Assembly: GCF_004117055.1 (NCBI RefSeq)
Contig: NZ_CP026363.1
Location: 3,991,001 to 4,055,000, forward strand
Origin: Brevibacillus agri
GTDB lineage: Bacteria; Bacillota; Bacilli; Brevibacillales; Brevibacillaceae
Reading direction: 5' to 3'
Length of the DNA: 64,000 nt
Below, piece after piece: positions 1 through 9,071 of the stretch (positions are counted from its first letter, which is position 1; every line of letters begins with the position of its first letter). The notes below the pieces were generated by a model that was not told the origin of the DNA, ran no database searches, and worked only from the letters and a program-made list of their open reading frames with translations. The position numbers and the translations under genes are program-made.

Positions 1-984
1 TTCCAGCGGCCAGCCCGGAGCCATTTCCGAGCCGACAACCCCGTACAGATACTCCTCCAGCGGCAGTTCATTTACAACCGTCAAGTGACCGTTGTATTCC
101 GACAGCTCCATCTCGCCGCGGTACGTCCGCTGCTCGCGTTCCACGACGCCGATCAACGCTTCCGGCTCCGCCTTTTTCGCCTCGACCGTCAGCTTGGCTT
201 GCGGCGAGAATACGTACTTCCAGATCGGCTCATCCGGAGAGCCGTAAACATCTTGCTTCAGTACGACATACGACTGGCTGTCAGGCGCCTTGTAGGAAAA
301 GTTCGGAAAAGCGCTGCTCGCTTTGCGCGCCAATGCAGCGAGCGCTTCCTGGCTGACCTCGTCGCCGATCCAGACCGCGTATTTGACTTTTTCGCCGTTT
401 GACAACAGCACAGGGTACGCCGGGATGCCTTTTTGCTCAAACGACTCCTGCCATTTCTGGGCTTCGCTCAAGCTTTTGAACTGCCCCGCTTCCAGCCGGA
501 GCGGGCCTTGGACAACCGGCTTTTGCCCCGTCGCCTGGGCCACGGCCGCCACTTGATTGGCCGCTGCCTGATACGTGTCGTATGTACCGCTGACAACCTG
601 GTAAACGGTTTGTCCGCCTCGTTTCGCCACCTGAATCGAGCCTTCATATTTGCGCTGGCTCAAAAGCTGAGCGATTTGCTGCGCTTGGTTCCAGTCTGGC
701 GTCTGCGCCACGATCAGATGATATTCATCCACCCGGTAACGGGCAGCTTCCCCTTTTAATTCTGGCAACTCGATCTTGCCTTCCGGGCCTGCTAACGTCA
801 CTTCCATTCCTTTTTCAGCAGTCAGCGTAACGGAAGGAACAACTCCCCTGTAGCCTTTGCCCGTATCCACAAAGAGCGCCACCCGGATATGTTCAGAAGC
901 CGCCTCGGCCGGCGCTGGTCCTCCCATTAGAGCAACTGTCATCAGGCTCACCGAAAGGACTTTCCCCATCCACTTCTTCTTCAT
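1..984 (-). CDS. SpoIID/LytB domain protein with SPOR-like repeats (3' end cut by window)
   Basis: The visible 328 residues start with MKKKWMGKVL and a signal peptide or membrane anchor ending near PAEA. Two SPOR-like stretches follow (about residues 70-190; for example YHLIVAQTPDWNQAQQIAQL and QVVSGTYDTYQAAANQVA). The start of the SpoIID/LytB domain (LYGVVGSEMAPGWPLE) runs off the window edge. SpoIID is a lytic transglycosylase of forespore engulfment and LytB enhances autolysins, so this is probably a secreted or anchored peptidoglycan-remodelling protein. The ruv/DUF2905 neighbourhood suggests the spoIID-like paralogue often found there rather than spoIID proper. A TTG at 993, closer to an AAAGGA Shine-Dalgarno, is an alternative start. 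Confidence 0.85.
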   Translation of the reverse strand, partial: MKKKWMGKVLSVSLMTVALMGGPAPAEAASEHIRVALFVDTGKGYRGVVPSVTLTAEKGMEVTLAGPEGKIELPELKGEAARYRVDEYHLIVAQTPDWNQAQQIAQLLSQRKYEGSIQVAKRGGQTVYQVVSGTYDTYQAAANQVAAVAQATGQKPVVQGPLRLEAGQFKSLSEAQKWQESFEQKGIPAYPVLLSNGEKVKYAVWIGDEVSQEALAALARKASSAFPNFSYKAPDSQSYVVLKQDVYGSPDEPIWKYVFSPQAKLTVEAKKAEPEALIGVVEREQRTYRGEMELSEYNGHLTVVNELPLEEYLYGVVGSEMAPGWPLE

Positions 985-1177
985 GTCGTCCAACGTCCTT
1001 CCTTTCTCCTGATCTCATCTCGTCGAAAATTGGCATGTACTCCCATCTTTTTCGACAATCACAGGCGATTTTCCTGCCCTCGCCCGCAAAATGGGACCAG
1101 GCGACGCAAACAAAAAGCCACCGGACGAAACGGCTCCGATGGCGTACAAACAGGCTGTGTGTGCAAGGCAAATGCCC

Positions 1178-1396
1178 TCATTTGAAAAGCCGGAACAAAT
1201 ACATCCCAAGAGACAGCACGATGCTGATGACGATGCACGTCACGACCGGAAAGTAAAATTTGACGTTTTCCTTTTCCACCACAATATCCCCAGGCAGGCG
1301 TCCCAGCGGCAAAAAGCGGCCGCCCACCTGCCACAGCAGGCCGATGACGATCAGCACGGCTCCGCCGATAATGAGAAGCTTGGCTATTGGATTCAC
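1178..1396 (-). CDS. DUF2905 small membrane protein
   Basis: A 72-residue protein with two hydrophobic segments (about 3-22 and 48-68) flanking a polar hairpin containing [13 protein letters not shown], the hallmark of the DUF2905 family. The function is unknown. The GTG start overlaps the ruvB stop (GTGA) and has a GGAG eight bases upstream, so it is probably translationally coupled to ruvB. The family is commonly found next to ruv genes. Confidence 0.85.
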   Translation of the reverse strand: MNPIAKLLIIGGAVLIVIGLLWQVGGRFLPLGRLPGDIVVEKENVKFYFPVVTCIVISIVLSLGMYLFRLFK

Positions 1397-2391
1397 GATT
1401 TCATCTCCCGCCCAAAGTGCTGGTACGCGCTCGGGGTCAGCACGCGGCCCCGCGGCGTCCGCTGCATGAAGCCGATCTGCATCAAATACGGCTCGCACAC
1501 GTCTTCAACGGTTTGCGCCTCTTCGCCAATCGTGGCGGCAATCGTATCGAGCCCGACCGGACCGCCGTCAAAGCGGTCGATGATGGCGAGAAGCAGCTTA
1601 TGGTCGATATGGTCCAGTCCGCAGGCGTCTACCTGCAGCCGCTCCAGCGCTTCTTTGGCAATCTCCGTCGTGATGACGCCCTCGCCTTTTACCTGGGCGA
1701 AGTCGCGCACACGCTTTAACAGACGGTTCGCCACGCGCGGAGTTCCCCGCGAGCGACGCGCGATTTCTTCCGCGCCGCCTTCGCGAATAATCACCTGAAG
1801 AATATCCGCTGCCCGAGAGACGATAAAGGTCAGCTCGGGAACGGTGTAAAACTCCAGGCGGTTCACCACCCCGAAGCGGTCGCGCAGCGGCGCAGAGAGC
1901 ATCCCTGCCCGCGTCGTCGCGCCCACAAGCGTAAACGGCGGCAAATCGAGGCGCACACTGCGCGCGCTCGGCCCTTTGCCGATGATGATGTCGAGCGCAA
2001 AGTCTTCCATGGCCGGATAGAGCACTTCCTCGACGCTCCGGTTCAGCCTGTGAATCTCGTCGATAAACAGCACGTCGCCTTCCTGCAGGTTGGTCAAAAT
2101 CGCCGCCAGATCGCCTGGCCGCTCGATCGCCGGTCCGGACGTCGTGCGGATGTTCACCCCAAGTTCGTTGGCGATAATTTGCGACAGCGTCGTCTTGCCC
2201 AGTCCCGGCGGTCCGTACAGCAGGACGTGGTCCAGCGATTCCTTGCGCATTTTCGCCGCTTCAATGAAAATTTTCAAGTTTTCCTTGACGTGCTGCTGTC
2301 CGATATACTCATTCAAATAACGGGGACGGAGGCTCAACTCCGCCGCATCTTCTTCCCAGTTCATATGCGTCGTGATGATTCGCTGATCCAA
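1393..2391 (-). CDS. ruvB: Holliday junction branch migration ATPase RuvB
   Basis: This 332-residue AAA+ motor drives RuvA-bound Holliday junction migration. Visible features are the Walker A motif GPPGLGKTT (about 60-68), Walker [11 protein letters not shown], sensor [18 protein letters not shown], and a C-terminal winged-helix region ending in [18 protein letters not shown]. Length is typical. The start is TTG, five bases after the ruvA stop, with a G-rich Shine-Dalgarno inside the end of ruvA. It is the third gene of a ruvC-ruvA-ruvB operon and overlaps the DUF2905 start. Confidence 0.97.
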   Translation of the reverse strand: MDQRIITTHMNWEEDAAELSLRPRYLNEYIGQQHVKENLKIFIEAAKMRKESLDHVLLYGPPGLGKTTLSQIIANELGVNIRTTSGPAIERPGDLAAILTNLQEGDVLFIDEIHRLNRSVEEVLYPAMEDFALDIIIGKGPSARSVRLDLPPFTLVGATTRAGMLSAPLRDRFGVVNRLEFYTVPELTFIVSRAADILQVIIREGGAEEIARRSRGTPRVANRLLKRVRDFAQVKGEGVITTEIAKEALERLQVDACGLDHIDHKLLLAIIDRFDGGPVGLDTIAATIGEEAQTVEDVCEPYLMQIGFMQRTPRGRVLTPSAYQHFGREMKS

Positions 2392-2395
2392 AATC

Positions 2396-3013
2396 CTACC
2401 CCCTCATGAGCAGGGCAAGCCCTTGTTTGATGAGCTTTTCCACACTATCGCCCTCTTTTGATTTCTCCGACAGCGCATTTCTGATTTTTTGCAGCTCGCC
2501 GTCCGAGTAGCCGAGCGCCGTCAAGGCGTCGAGCGCCTCGTTCAACGCGGAAACCGCCTGCTCGCCTGCTGTCAGATCGCCTGCCGCGACGGTCAGGATC
2601 GCCGATGGCGTGTATCCGACCAGTTTGTCCTTGAGATCGAGAATGATTCGTTGCGCGGTCTTTTTGCCGATTCCAGGAAACTTCGTCAAGTAGGTCACAT
2701 TTTCCTGTTGCACCGCCATGACCAACTGCTCGGGAGTCGCCGCCGCGAGAATCGCCAGGCCGCCCTTTGGCCCGATACCGTTCACGTCGAGCAGCTTGCG
2801 AAACAGGTCGCGCTCGTCACGGGTGGCAAAACCGTAGAGCAATATCGCGTCTTCGCGGACGTGATGGTGCGTGTACAGCTTGGTTTTGCTGCCTTCGTAG
2901 CGCACAAACTGGTACGGATTGGGACAAAACAGGCGATACCCGATCCCTCCGGCTTCTACCACTATGTATTCTGAATCGAGGTAACAGAGTGTCCCTTCCA
3001 CAAAATCAATCAT
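2396..3013 (-). CDS. ruvA: Holliday junction DNA-binding subunit RuvA
   Basis: This 205-residue protein is the tetrameric junction-binding platform for RuvB. It has the N-terminal OB-like domain ([20 protein letters not shown]), helix-hairpin-helix signatures ([16 protein letters not shown] and [20 protein letters not shown]), and the C-terminal RuvB-contact helical domain ([16 protein letters not shown]). Its ATG overlaps the ruvC stop by four bases and is preceded by AAGGAG, which indicates an operon with ruvC. Confidence 0.97.
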   Translation of the reverse strand: MIDFVEGTLCYLDSEYIVVEAGGIGYRLFCPNPYQFVRYEGSKTKLYTHHHVREDAILLYGFATRDERDLFRKLLDVNGIGPKGGLAILAAATPEQLVMAVQQENVTYLTKFPGIGKKTAQRIILDLKDKLVGYTPSAILTVAAGDLTAGEQAVSALNEALDALTALGYSDGELQKIRNALSEKSKEGDSVEKLIKQGLALLMRG

Positions 3014-3510
3014 TTTTGAACTCCTTCCGAGATGGAGATGAACGCCCGAAACTGTGCGTGCGTAATCGCAATGCCCAATGCATCCGCCACGTCGTCAGGC
3101 TTCGGCACTTCTTTCAGCCGCAGCAACAGCTTGGTCATTTCCTGTATTTGCTTTTTCTCTGCCCCGCCGTAGCCGGTCACCGCCTGCTTTACTTGCATCG
3201 GCGTGTATTCATACACAGGCACTCCGGCCAGCTCCGCCGCCAGCAGGATGACGCCGCGCGCTTGCCCCACCGTGAAGGCCGTCGTCACGTTTTTATTGAA
3301 AAACAGTTTTTCTACTGACATTTGATCCGGTCGATACGTTTCCAGCAGGCTTTGCATCGCTTCAAAAATCTGCTTCAAGCGAAGCGGAACGGGCAAGCCT
3401 GCCTCTGTCTGAATGCTGCCATACTGGACGGGACGCAATTGGCTACCCTGTTTATCCAGAACCCCAAACCCAACGATCGCAATGCCAGGGTCGATTCCTA
3501 AAATGCGCAT
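3010..3510 (-). CDS. ruvC: Crossover junction endodeoxyribonuclease RuvC
   Basis: This 166-residue resolvase has an RNase H fold. The expected acidic residues are visible: MRILGIDPGIAIVGFG (Asp7), MSVEKLFFNKN (Glu about 68) and KPDDVADALGIAITHA near the C-terminus. The chosen ATG (3510) follows GGAGAGAG. An upstream ATG eight codons earlier would place the Shine-Dalgarno inside the coding region. It is the first gene of the ruvCAB operon. Confidence 0.95.
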   Translation of the reverse strand: MRILGIDPGIAIVGFGVLDKQGSQLRPVQYGSIQTEAGLPVPLRLKQIFEAMQSLLETYRPDQMSVEKLFFNKNVTTAFTVGQARGVILLAAELAGVPVYEYTPMQVKQAVTGYGGAEKKQIQEMTKLLLRLKEVPKPDDVADALGIAITHAQFRAFISISEGVQK

Positions 3511-3592
3511 GGTCCACTCTCTCTCCGTGTGCAAAGTTTCTACTCTCTACTGTATCACAAAGCGCTCGAAAAGCGAACGTGTATTTCCATGC

Positions 3593-3622
3593 AAAAACCC
3601 GCTCCTGCCAAAAGGAACGGGT
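3593..3622 (-). terminator. Intrinsic terminator after the 63-residue ORF
   Basis: On the minus strand the arms ACCCGTTCCT and AGGAGCGGGT form a 10-bp stem with one mismatch, followed by TTTTT. It lies just downstream of the small gene ending at 3638 and upstream of ruvC. Confidence 0.75.
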
Positions 3623-3637
3623 CATACGGCGTCGCTT

Positions 3638-3829
3638 TTAGTGTTTGTTCATTCCAAGTGAGTCCGACACATCGTGCTGCATGTGCGCGTATTCATCTAC
3701 GCCGCTCTGCATCTGCTCCTGGATCCGGTTGATCTGCTGGTAATTGAGCTTGTTGTGTCCTTGGTTCAATTGAACGTACAAACGCTGGTGGAACTGGTCC
3801 TTGTAGCTACCTCTGGGCATGGTAGACAT
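3638..3829 (-). CDS. Small hydrophilic hypothetical protein (63 aa)
   Basis: The ORF is rich in Gln, Asn, His and Met (for example YVQLNQGHNKLNYQQINRIQ) and has no membrane segment or known motif. It is treated as real because a perfect AAGGAGG stands 11 bases before the ATG and an intrinsic terminator follows the stop. The function is unknown. A spore-associated small protein is possible given the neighbours but is not shown. Confidence 0.6.
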   Translation of the reverse strand: MSTMPRGSYKDQFHQRLYVQLNQGHNKLNYQQINRIQEQMQSGVDEYAHMQHDVSDSLGMNKH

Positions 3830-3961
3830 AAGAAAAGATTCCTCCTTCGATCGCCGTATGAGTACAGTATGGCGTCCCGCCTCCGGCCTTATGATGCCAA
3901 GATTTACAGCTCATTTCCGCCGTTTCGTCTTGAAACCATATAGGGTGGAGGTGCTGATTCG

Positions 3962-5044
3962 GTGCGACGTTTACTAGCCGCTTTCTTACTCGTCACGCTT
4001 CTCTTCTCTGTCTGCTGCGCAAAGCAGCCCGCCCAGGCGAAAGGCAAAGAACCGATTACCGTTTCTGTCTCTGTATCGCCGACTTCGCCTTTTCACTCTA
4101 CGCTCAATGTTCGCGCCCAGCATTCGTTCGTCAAACGGCTGTTTGCCGCAAAAAAGGTTCCGGCTTTCGTGAATCCCCACTGGGTTCGCGCCACCTTGAC
4201 CGTCAAAAAGCGCCAGTTTGTGTACGACCACGACGGGAATTTGTTTGAAAGCAACAAGCCTCTGCAATACCTTTTGCCGACGGATGTTCACCAGCGAATC
4301 GAGGAGCTTGTCGCGCAGGTGGAACGCGTGCATTATGCCAAAGCGACGCCGTGGGAGCAGGTCAAACACACCTTCGGCCGCATGGAGTACGCCACCGTCA
4401 TCGACCTGGAGACTGGCGAGCGGTTCCACGTCCAGCGCCGTGCGGGCAGCAGGCATGCCGATGTGCAGCCGCTGACGCGCACAGATACGCAGACGATGAA
4501 AAAGATTTACCAGGGCAAATGGAGATGGAAGCGCAGAGCGATTCTCGTCGAGGTCAACGGCGTTTATTTTGCCGCCTCCATGCACGGCATGCCGCACGGT
4601 GCAGGGGCGATCGCGGGCAATGACTTTCCCGGCCATTTTTGCATCCACTTTTTCGGAAGCTCGACCCACAAGCGCAAGGAGCCCGATCCCAGCCACAGCC
4701 TGATGATCGAAAAAGCGTCCGGCTCGCTTGCGACGACGATCACAGGTGCTACTGCCGAGGAGCTGGTGGGGTATTTCCTCACTGCCCTGCACGAACAGGA
4801 CAACCACGTCCTGCAAATGACGACAGACGGCTTCCCGCTGCCTGCCCGGCTGTCTGACGTAGCCTCCGTCCGCAAGACCGAAATCGTCATTCCTTCTGAC
4901 GAGCGGGGGCCGTTGCTCTCGGAGGTCCACGTCCACCTGACTTACTTCACGCATGACAACCATGAACGGAACGAAGAGTGGACGTTTCTGCTGCGCCGCT
5001 CCACGCCGTGGGACAAGTGGCGGATTATCGCTGTAGACTTGTAA
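3962..5044 (+). CDS. Secreted protein with conserved HFCIHF motif domain
   Basis: The 360-residue protein begins with a GTG start (GGAGG ten bases upstream) and a signal peptide (RRLLAAFLLVTLLFSVCCA), probably cleaved near PAQA. A middle region (about 130-260) carries the block GNDFPGHFCIHFFGSSTH followed by DPSHSLM. I recall this block from uncharacterised proteins of spore-forming Firmicutes, some also bearing peptidoglycan-binding domains. The clustered His225-x-Cys227-x-His229 and later His236/His245 could be a metal site or cysteine catalytic site; this is inference. The C-terminal 100 residues look like a separate mixed alpha/beta domain. It is divergent from the small minus-strand gene and convergent with bofC. 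Confidence 0.75.
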   Translation: MRRLLAAFLLVTLLFSVCCAKQPAQAKGKEPITVSVSVSPTSPFHSTLNVRAQHSFVKRLFAAKKVPAFVNPHWVRATLTVKKRQFVYDHDGNLFESNKPLQYLLPTDVHQRIEELVAQVERVHYAKATPWEQVKHTFGRMEYATVIDLETGERFHVQRRAGSRHADVQPLTRTDTQTMKKIYQGKWRWKRRAILVEVNGVYFAASMHGMPHGAGAIAGNDFPGHFCIHFFGSSTHKRKEPDPSHSLMIEKASGSLATTITGATAEELVGYFLTALHEQDNHVLQMTTDGFPLPARLSDVASVRKTEIVIPSDERGPLLSEVHVHLTYFTHDNHERNEEWTFLLRRSTPWDKWRIIAVDL

Positions 5045-5073
5045 CGAAATGCAGCACAACAGTACGGCAGCAC

Positions 5074-5115
5074 GAAAAAAACCGACCATTCCCCCTGCGG
5101 GATCGCCGACTTTTT
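5074..5115. terminator. Bidirectional intrinsic terminator between convergent genes
   Basis: An imperfect stem around CCGACCATTCCC / GGGATCGCCGAC is flanked by A7 on the left and T5 on the right. It could therefore end both the plus-strand secreted-protein gene and the minus-strand bofC. Confidence 0.6.
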
Positions 5116-5127
5116 CCTCTGCTCGCT

Positions 5128-5697
5128 TTAGTCGCCATCCAGTTGAAACTCCCCGTACGTCGACAGGACGCTGTTATACTCTGCCAGATTGCGAATGCGG
5201 ATGCCCCGCTTCAAGCTCTCCAGCTCTTCTTTTGGCAGGCTCGCTTCCATTTTTGCCGTGTTGATGCGGTAAAACGTCTGGATGACGTCCTGCTCGGCGG
5301 GAACCCCGTGAAACAGCGTCAGCATTCCGTCCGCCGACAAGCCGAAATGGCCGTTCTCCTTGCATGCGGGAGAAATGTCCTGTTCCCTTCTCATTAAAAT
5401 CATTTTGCTCGGATCGGCTGTCACGATCTCCCAGCCTTTGTAATCCCCCATCGCTTCCGGCAAATGGCCTGCGGCGATCGGTTGACGCTCTTCATCCCGG
5501 ACGCCGCACAAGTAGCTGCGGGTCAACACCAGTTCATACGGCTTTCCTGCCACCGTTGCCGTCTTGCCGATGTCTGTATGCAGCAGTTGAAGCAGTCCGT
5601 TCTCTCTGCCTCCGCTGCCTGCCAGCAGGATGCCCAATACGACACCGGTGAGAAGCGCAGCGCCCCACGATGCGTACACCATCCATTTTTTTCGCAT
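5128..5697 (-). CDS. bofC: BofC, forespore regulator of the sigma-K checkpoint
   Basis: This 189-residue protein has an N-terminal signal/anchor (WMVYASWGAALLTGVVLGIL). BofC hallmarks follow: LVLTRSYLCGVRDEERQ, GWEIVTADPSKMILMRREQD, ISPACKENGHFGLSADG, LTLFHGVPAEQDVIQTFYRI and EYNSVLSTYGEFQLD. In B. subtilis BofC is made in the forespore and restrains SpoIVB signalling to the SpoIVFB complex. The spoIVFA/FB genes lie at 23-25 kb in this window. It is probably monocistronic, with a terminator immediately downstream. Confidence 0.92.
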   Translation of the reverse strand: MRKKWMVYASWGAALLTGVVLGILLAGSGGRENGLLQLLHTDIGKTATVAGKPYELVLTRSYLCGVRDEERQPIAAGHLPEAMGDYKGWEIVTADPSKMILMRREQDISPACKENGHFGLSADGMLTLFHGVPAEQDVIQTFYRINTAKMEASLPKEELESLKRGIRIRNLAEYNSVLSTYGEFQLDGD

Positions 5698-5836
5698 GAT
5701 TTGATGAACCCCTTCTTATACCTTTTTTCCTAGTTTTGCCATGTTTGAAGGGGGACATACGTGAATCTCTCAAGGATTCGTAATTGGCGAGAAATTTATC
5801 GCGGGCAAACGGCAAATTGAGCAATCATTATATCTT

Positions 5837-5903
5837 TTTTGTCAATAGACAAAATTTAATAATCTTAACCTACAATTATCTACCAATCTACAGATTGTAG
5901 TGA
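5837..5903 (+). promoter_or_regulatory. Pho-box-like direct repeats and a palindrome upstream of the nucleotidase
   Basis: Four hexamers sit exactly 11 bp apart at 5865, 5876, 5887 and 5898: TTAACC, TTATCT, TCTACA and TAGTGA. This resembles Bacillus PhoP boxes (TT[ACT]ACA repeats), and a weak -10 (TAAACT) follows. Just upstream is a perfect 7-bp palindrome, TTTTGTC-AATA-GACAAAA (5837-5854). The placement before a phosphate-scavenging enzyme supports PhoP control, but only two hexamers match well. Confidence 0.4.
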
Positions 5904-5956
5904 TAAACTATTTTTGCTTGGCACTTATTGTGAACTTATTGGAGGTCAACCAAAAA

Positions 5957-7945
5957 ATGAAAAAGACAAACAAACAAATGCTGACCGCTTTTCTCCTCAG
6001 CACTTCTTTAGTTGTCAGCGCTCTCACGTTCCCTGTTACCCCTGTGAGCGCCGAAACTGGCTCCACCCTGAAGCTCCGCCTGCTTGAAACTACCGATATC
6101 CATACCAACATCGTAAACTACGACTATTACCAAGACAAAGCCACGGACGAGTTCGGCTTCGCCAAAACCGCTACGCTGATTAAAAAAGCGAGAGACGAAG
6201 CGAAAAACAGCATCCTCATCGACAACGGCGATCTGCTGCAAGGAAACCCGCTGGGCGACTACGTAGCGAAAATCGATCCGCTGCAAGACGGAGAAACTCA
6301 CCCGGTTTACAAAGCGATGAACCTGTTGAACTACGACCTTGGCAACATCGGGAACCACGAGTTCAACTTCGGTCTGGAACATCTGGATCGCAGCCTGAAG
6401 GGCGCGAAATTCCCTTACATCAACTCCAACGTCTACATCGACGACAAGGATAACAACCCGAACAACGACAAAAACATGTTCACTCCTTATCAAATCCTCG
6501 AGCGCAAGTTCAAGGACGAGAGCGGTAAAGAAGTAACCTTGAAAGTCGGTGTCATCGGCTTCGTTCCGCCGCAAATCATGCAGTGGGACAAAGCGAACCT
6601 GGAAGGCAAAGTGATCGCCAAAGACATTGTGGAAAGCGCCAAAAAGTTCATCCCTGAGATGAAGCAAAAAGGTGCCGACATCATCGTAGCGGTTCCGCAC
6701 TCCGGCATCGGCCCGGTTGAACCGGCAGCGAACCTGGAAAACGCGAGCTACCAACTGAGCAAGGTCGAAGGCATTGACGCGATCCTGTTCGGCCACTCCC
6801 ACCTCATCTTCCCGGGACCTGGCTTTGAAAACATCCCTGGCGTTGACGGCGAAAAAGGCACTATCAACGGCAAACCGGCTGTCATGCCTGGCTACTGGGG
6901 CAACAACCTCGGCGTGATCGACCTGACGCTGAAGCAAGAAAACGGCAAATGGAAAGTGGCTGAGTCGGTTACCAAAACGATTCCGATCTACGACAAAACA
7001 AACAAAGCTTCCTTGGCAGATGCAGATCAGGCCGTTCTCGATGCCGTCAAAGAAGACCACGACCACACCGTGGAATGGGTGCGCTCCGCTGTAGGGAAAA
7101 CGTCTTCCCCTATCTTCAGCTACTTCGCGCTGGTACAGGATGACCCATCCATCCAGATCGTGACGAATGCACAAAAATGGTTCGTAGAGAAAAACATTAA
7201 AGGCACAGAATACGATGGCATTCCGGTTCTGTCCGCAGGAGCTCCATTCAAGGCAGGCGGCCGCAACGGCGCATCCTACTACACCAACATCCCTGCAGGC
7301 ACGATCGCCATCAAAAACGTATCTGACCTGTACATCTATCCAAACACATTGAAGGCTGTTCTGATTAACGGCTCCCAACTGCAAGAATGGCTGGAGCGCT
7401 CCGCAGGCCAGTTCAACCAGATTGATGTGAAGAAAACAGAAGAGCAGCCGCTCATAAACGAAGCGTTCCCTACTTACAACTACGACGTAATTGATGGCGT
7501 AACCTACCAAATCGACGTGACACAGCCATCCAAATACGCGATTGACGGCAAGCTGGAAAACAAAGATGCGAACCGCATCAAAAACCTGTCCTACAACGGC
7601 AAACCAGTCAAACCGGAAGACAAGTTCATCGTCGTCACCAACAACTACCGCGCAGGCGGCGGCGGCAACTTCCCTGGCCTGGACGGCAAAAACATCGTCA
7701 TCGATTCTCCGGATGAAAACCGCCAAGTAGTGATCGACTACATCCTGAGCCAAAAAGACATCAACCCGGCAGCAGACAACAACTGGACGTTTGCGCCAAT
7801 CAAAGAAAAAGTGAACGTAACCTTCACTTCTTCTCCAGACGCGAAGCCTTTTGCCGAAAAAATGCCCAACCTGAAATTCATCGGCCAACTGGAATCCGGC
7901 TTTGCCAAGTTCGCTATCGACCTGTCCAAGCCAGCTTCCAAGTAA
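5957..7945 (+). CDS. Secreted 2',3'-cyclic-nucleotide 2'-phosphodiesterase / 3'-nucleotidase (CpdB-like)
   Basis: This 662-residue exported enzyme has a signal peptide ending near PVSA-ETG. The metallophosphatase domain carries the metal-binding motifs LETTDIHTN, DNGDLLQGN, GNHEFNFG, VPHSGIG and GHSHLIFPG. The 5'-nucleotidase C-terminal domain contains APFKAGGRNG, NVSDLYIYPNTLKAV and YRAGGGGNFPGLDG, which is the CpdB-type rather than UshA-type signature. It would release phosphate and nucleosides from extracellular nucleotides. No cell-wall anchor is seen. The ATG at 5957 is chosen because GGAGG precedes it. It is monocistronic, with a terminator directly downstream. Confidence 0.92.
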   Translation: MKKTNKQMLTAFLLSTSLVVSALTFPVTPVSAETGSTLKLRLLETTDIHTNIVNYDYYQDKATDEFGFAKTATLIKKARDEAKNSILIDNGDLLQGNPLGDYVAKIDPLQDGETHPVYKAMNLLNYDLGNIGNHEFNFGLEHLDRSLKGAKFPYINSNVYIDDKDNNPNNDKNMFTPYQILERKFKDESGKEVTLKVGVIGFVPPQIMQWDKANLEGKVIAKDIVESAKKFIPEMKQKGADIIVAVPHSGIGPVEPAANLENASYQLSKVEGIDAILFGHSHLIFPGPGFENIPGVDGEKGTINGKPAVMPGYWGNNLGVIDLTLKQENGKWKVAESVTKTIPIYDKTNKASLADADQAVLDAVKEDHDHTVEWVRSAVGKTSSPIFSYFALVQDDPSIQIVTNAQKWFVEKNIKGTEYDGIPVLSAGAPFKAGGRNGASYYTNIPAGTIAIKNVSDLYIYPNTLKAVLINGSQLQEWLERSAGQFNQIDVKKTEEQPLINEAFPTYNYDVIDGVTYQIDVTQPSKYAIDGKLENKDANRIKNLSYNGKPVKPEDKFIVVTNNYRAGGGGNFPGLDGKNIVIDSPDENRQVVIDYILSQKDINPAADNNWTFAPIKEKVNVTFTSSPDAKPFAEKMPNLKFIGQLESGFAKFAIDLSKPASK

Positions 7946-7963
7946 GCTTAGCGTCTCCAAGAC

Positions 7964-7998
7964 AAACATCCCTCTTTTGCAAGAGGGATGTTTTTTTC
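7964..7998 (+). terminator. Intrinsic terminator of the CpdB-like gene
   Basis: A perfect 13-bp stem AAACATCCCTCTT / AAGAGGGATGTTT with a 4-base loop is followed by a T run. The A-rich left flank could also act weakly for the convergent minus-strand gene. Confidence 0.92.
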
Positions 7999-8031
7999 GT
8001 ATCGTCCAATCCGAGCGGACAAAAGAGCAAT

Positions 8032-9060
8032 TTACCCGACAAAATGATATTCTCCCCACGGCGAACGCTGGAAGATGCGCTCCCCGTCATTCAAAAACTT
8101 TTGCCGGTTTTGGGCAAGTTTTCCCTCTAGCATGACAAGCTGCAGGACGCCGCGCATATGGTAGCCTGGTCGCCTGCTGTACAGCCCTGTCACCTCGCGC
8201 AAAAAATTGTCCGGGTAACGGAGCAGTTGATGAACGGTCCAAATTTGCGTGTCGCTCAAATAGTTAATGTTGCTGTATGCCTCCATCGCTTCCACGAACG
8301 ATTCCATCCGATAGTCCTGCATCAGCAGCATGCGCGACATCAACTGGACGAGGTCGACGAGCTGAATGTCGTGGCCGACCGTATCCAGGTCGATGAGATA
8401 GCAGTTGCCCCGCTGGGTGAGCAAAAAGTTGTGGCTGGCAACGTCCCGATGCGCGAGCGTACCTCTCTCCATGGCCAGGAACATTTCCGGCGTCAACGGC
8501 AGCTTGTAGGCAGACTGCAGCAACTGCTGGCCGTCGCGCAGCACTTCATCAGCCGAGTGGGCGATGATTTGCTCCAGCTTGTTTTGCGGGCCGTTTTGCT
8601 CAATCATCCAGGTGAGCCGCTCGAAGTATTCCAGGCGGCTTTCCCATTTATCCAGCAAGTTCGGCTTTCCTTCGTACGCATACGAATGGGAGACGGGAAA
8701 GCCTTGCGCCGCGACATGGAAGCGCGCCAACGTCTCCGCTGTCTTTTTCACGTCATAGAGCGACGCGTTGTCGGCTTCCTCGCCGTCGATCAGCTTCATG
8801 ATCGTGTAATAACGATCCTCGTAAGGAAAAATTTTGGCGCCCTCCGCATCGGAGACGTAGTGCACCGTGTGAACAAAGCCCTTTTGCCTCAAGGCATCGG
8901 CTAACTCCGTGACCCATACTGCTTTTTCCAACTGCTTATACCCTTTGATGATCCAGTGTCCCCGGTCTGTTTTGAGCAGATTGACGTTCCTCTTAGGCTT
9001 AACCCCGTGCACCTCACAACGAAAAGCTTTTTCGATCGCTGGTATGAGTCCTTTGTTCAT
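8032..9060 (-). CDS. CotS-family spore coat kinase-fold protein
   Basis: This 342-residue protein has an aminoglycoside-phosphotransferase/choline-kinase fold. The catalytic loop HRDVASHNFLL and metal-binding YLIDLDTVG are intact, as is an N-terminal ATP-lobe region (VNLLKTDRGHWIIKGYKQ). The pattern fits the CotS/YutH/YsxE spore-coat family, whose substrates are mostly unknown. It lies 11 bases downstream of the SafA-like gene, so the two are probably co-transcribed in the mother cell. GAGAGGG precedes the ATG. Activity is plausible because the catalytic residues are kept, unlike the two relatives at 47.5-49.5 kb. Confidence 0.85.
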   Translation of the reverse strand: MNKGLIPAIEKAFRCEVHGVKPKRNVNLLKTDRGHWIIKGYKQLEKAVWVTELADALRQKGFVHTVHYVSDAEGAKIFPYEDRYYTIMKLIDGEEADNASLYDVKKTAETLARFHVAAQGFPVSHSYAYEGKPNLLDKWESRLEYFERLTWMIEQNGPQNKLEQIIAHSADEVLRDGQQLLQSAYKLPLTPEMFLAMERGTLAHRDVASHNFLLTQRGNCYLIDLDTVGHDIQLVDLVQLMSRMLLMQDYRMESFVEAMEAYSNINYLSDTQIWTVHQLLRYPDNFLREVTGLYSRRPGYHMRGVLQLVMLEGKLAQNRQKFLNDGERIFQRSPWGEYHFVG

Positions 9061-9071
9061 AACCGTCCCTC

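Noticed and set aside
6008..8059. 683-codon minus-strand open frame across the CpdB-like gene
   Set aside because: Antisense shadow with unusual Val/Phe/Arg composition; the plus-strand enzyme is clear.
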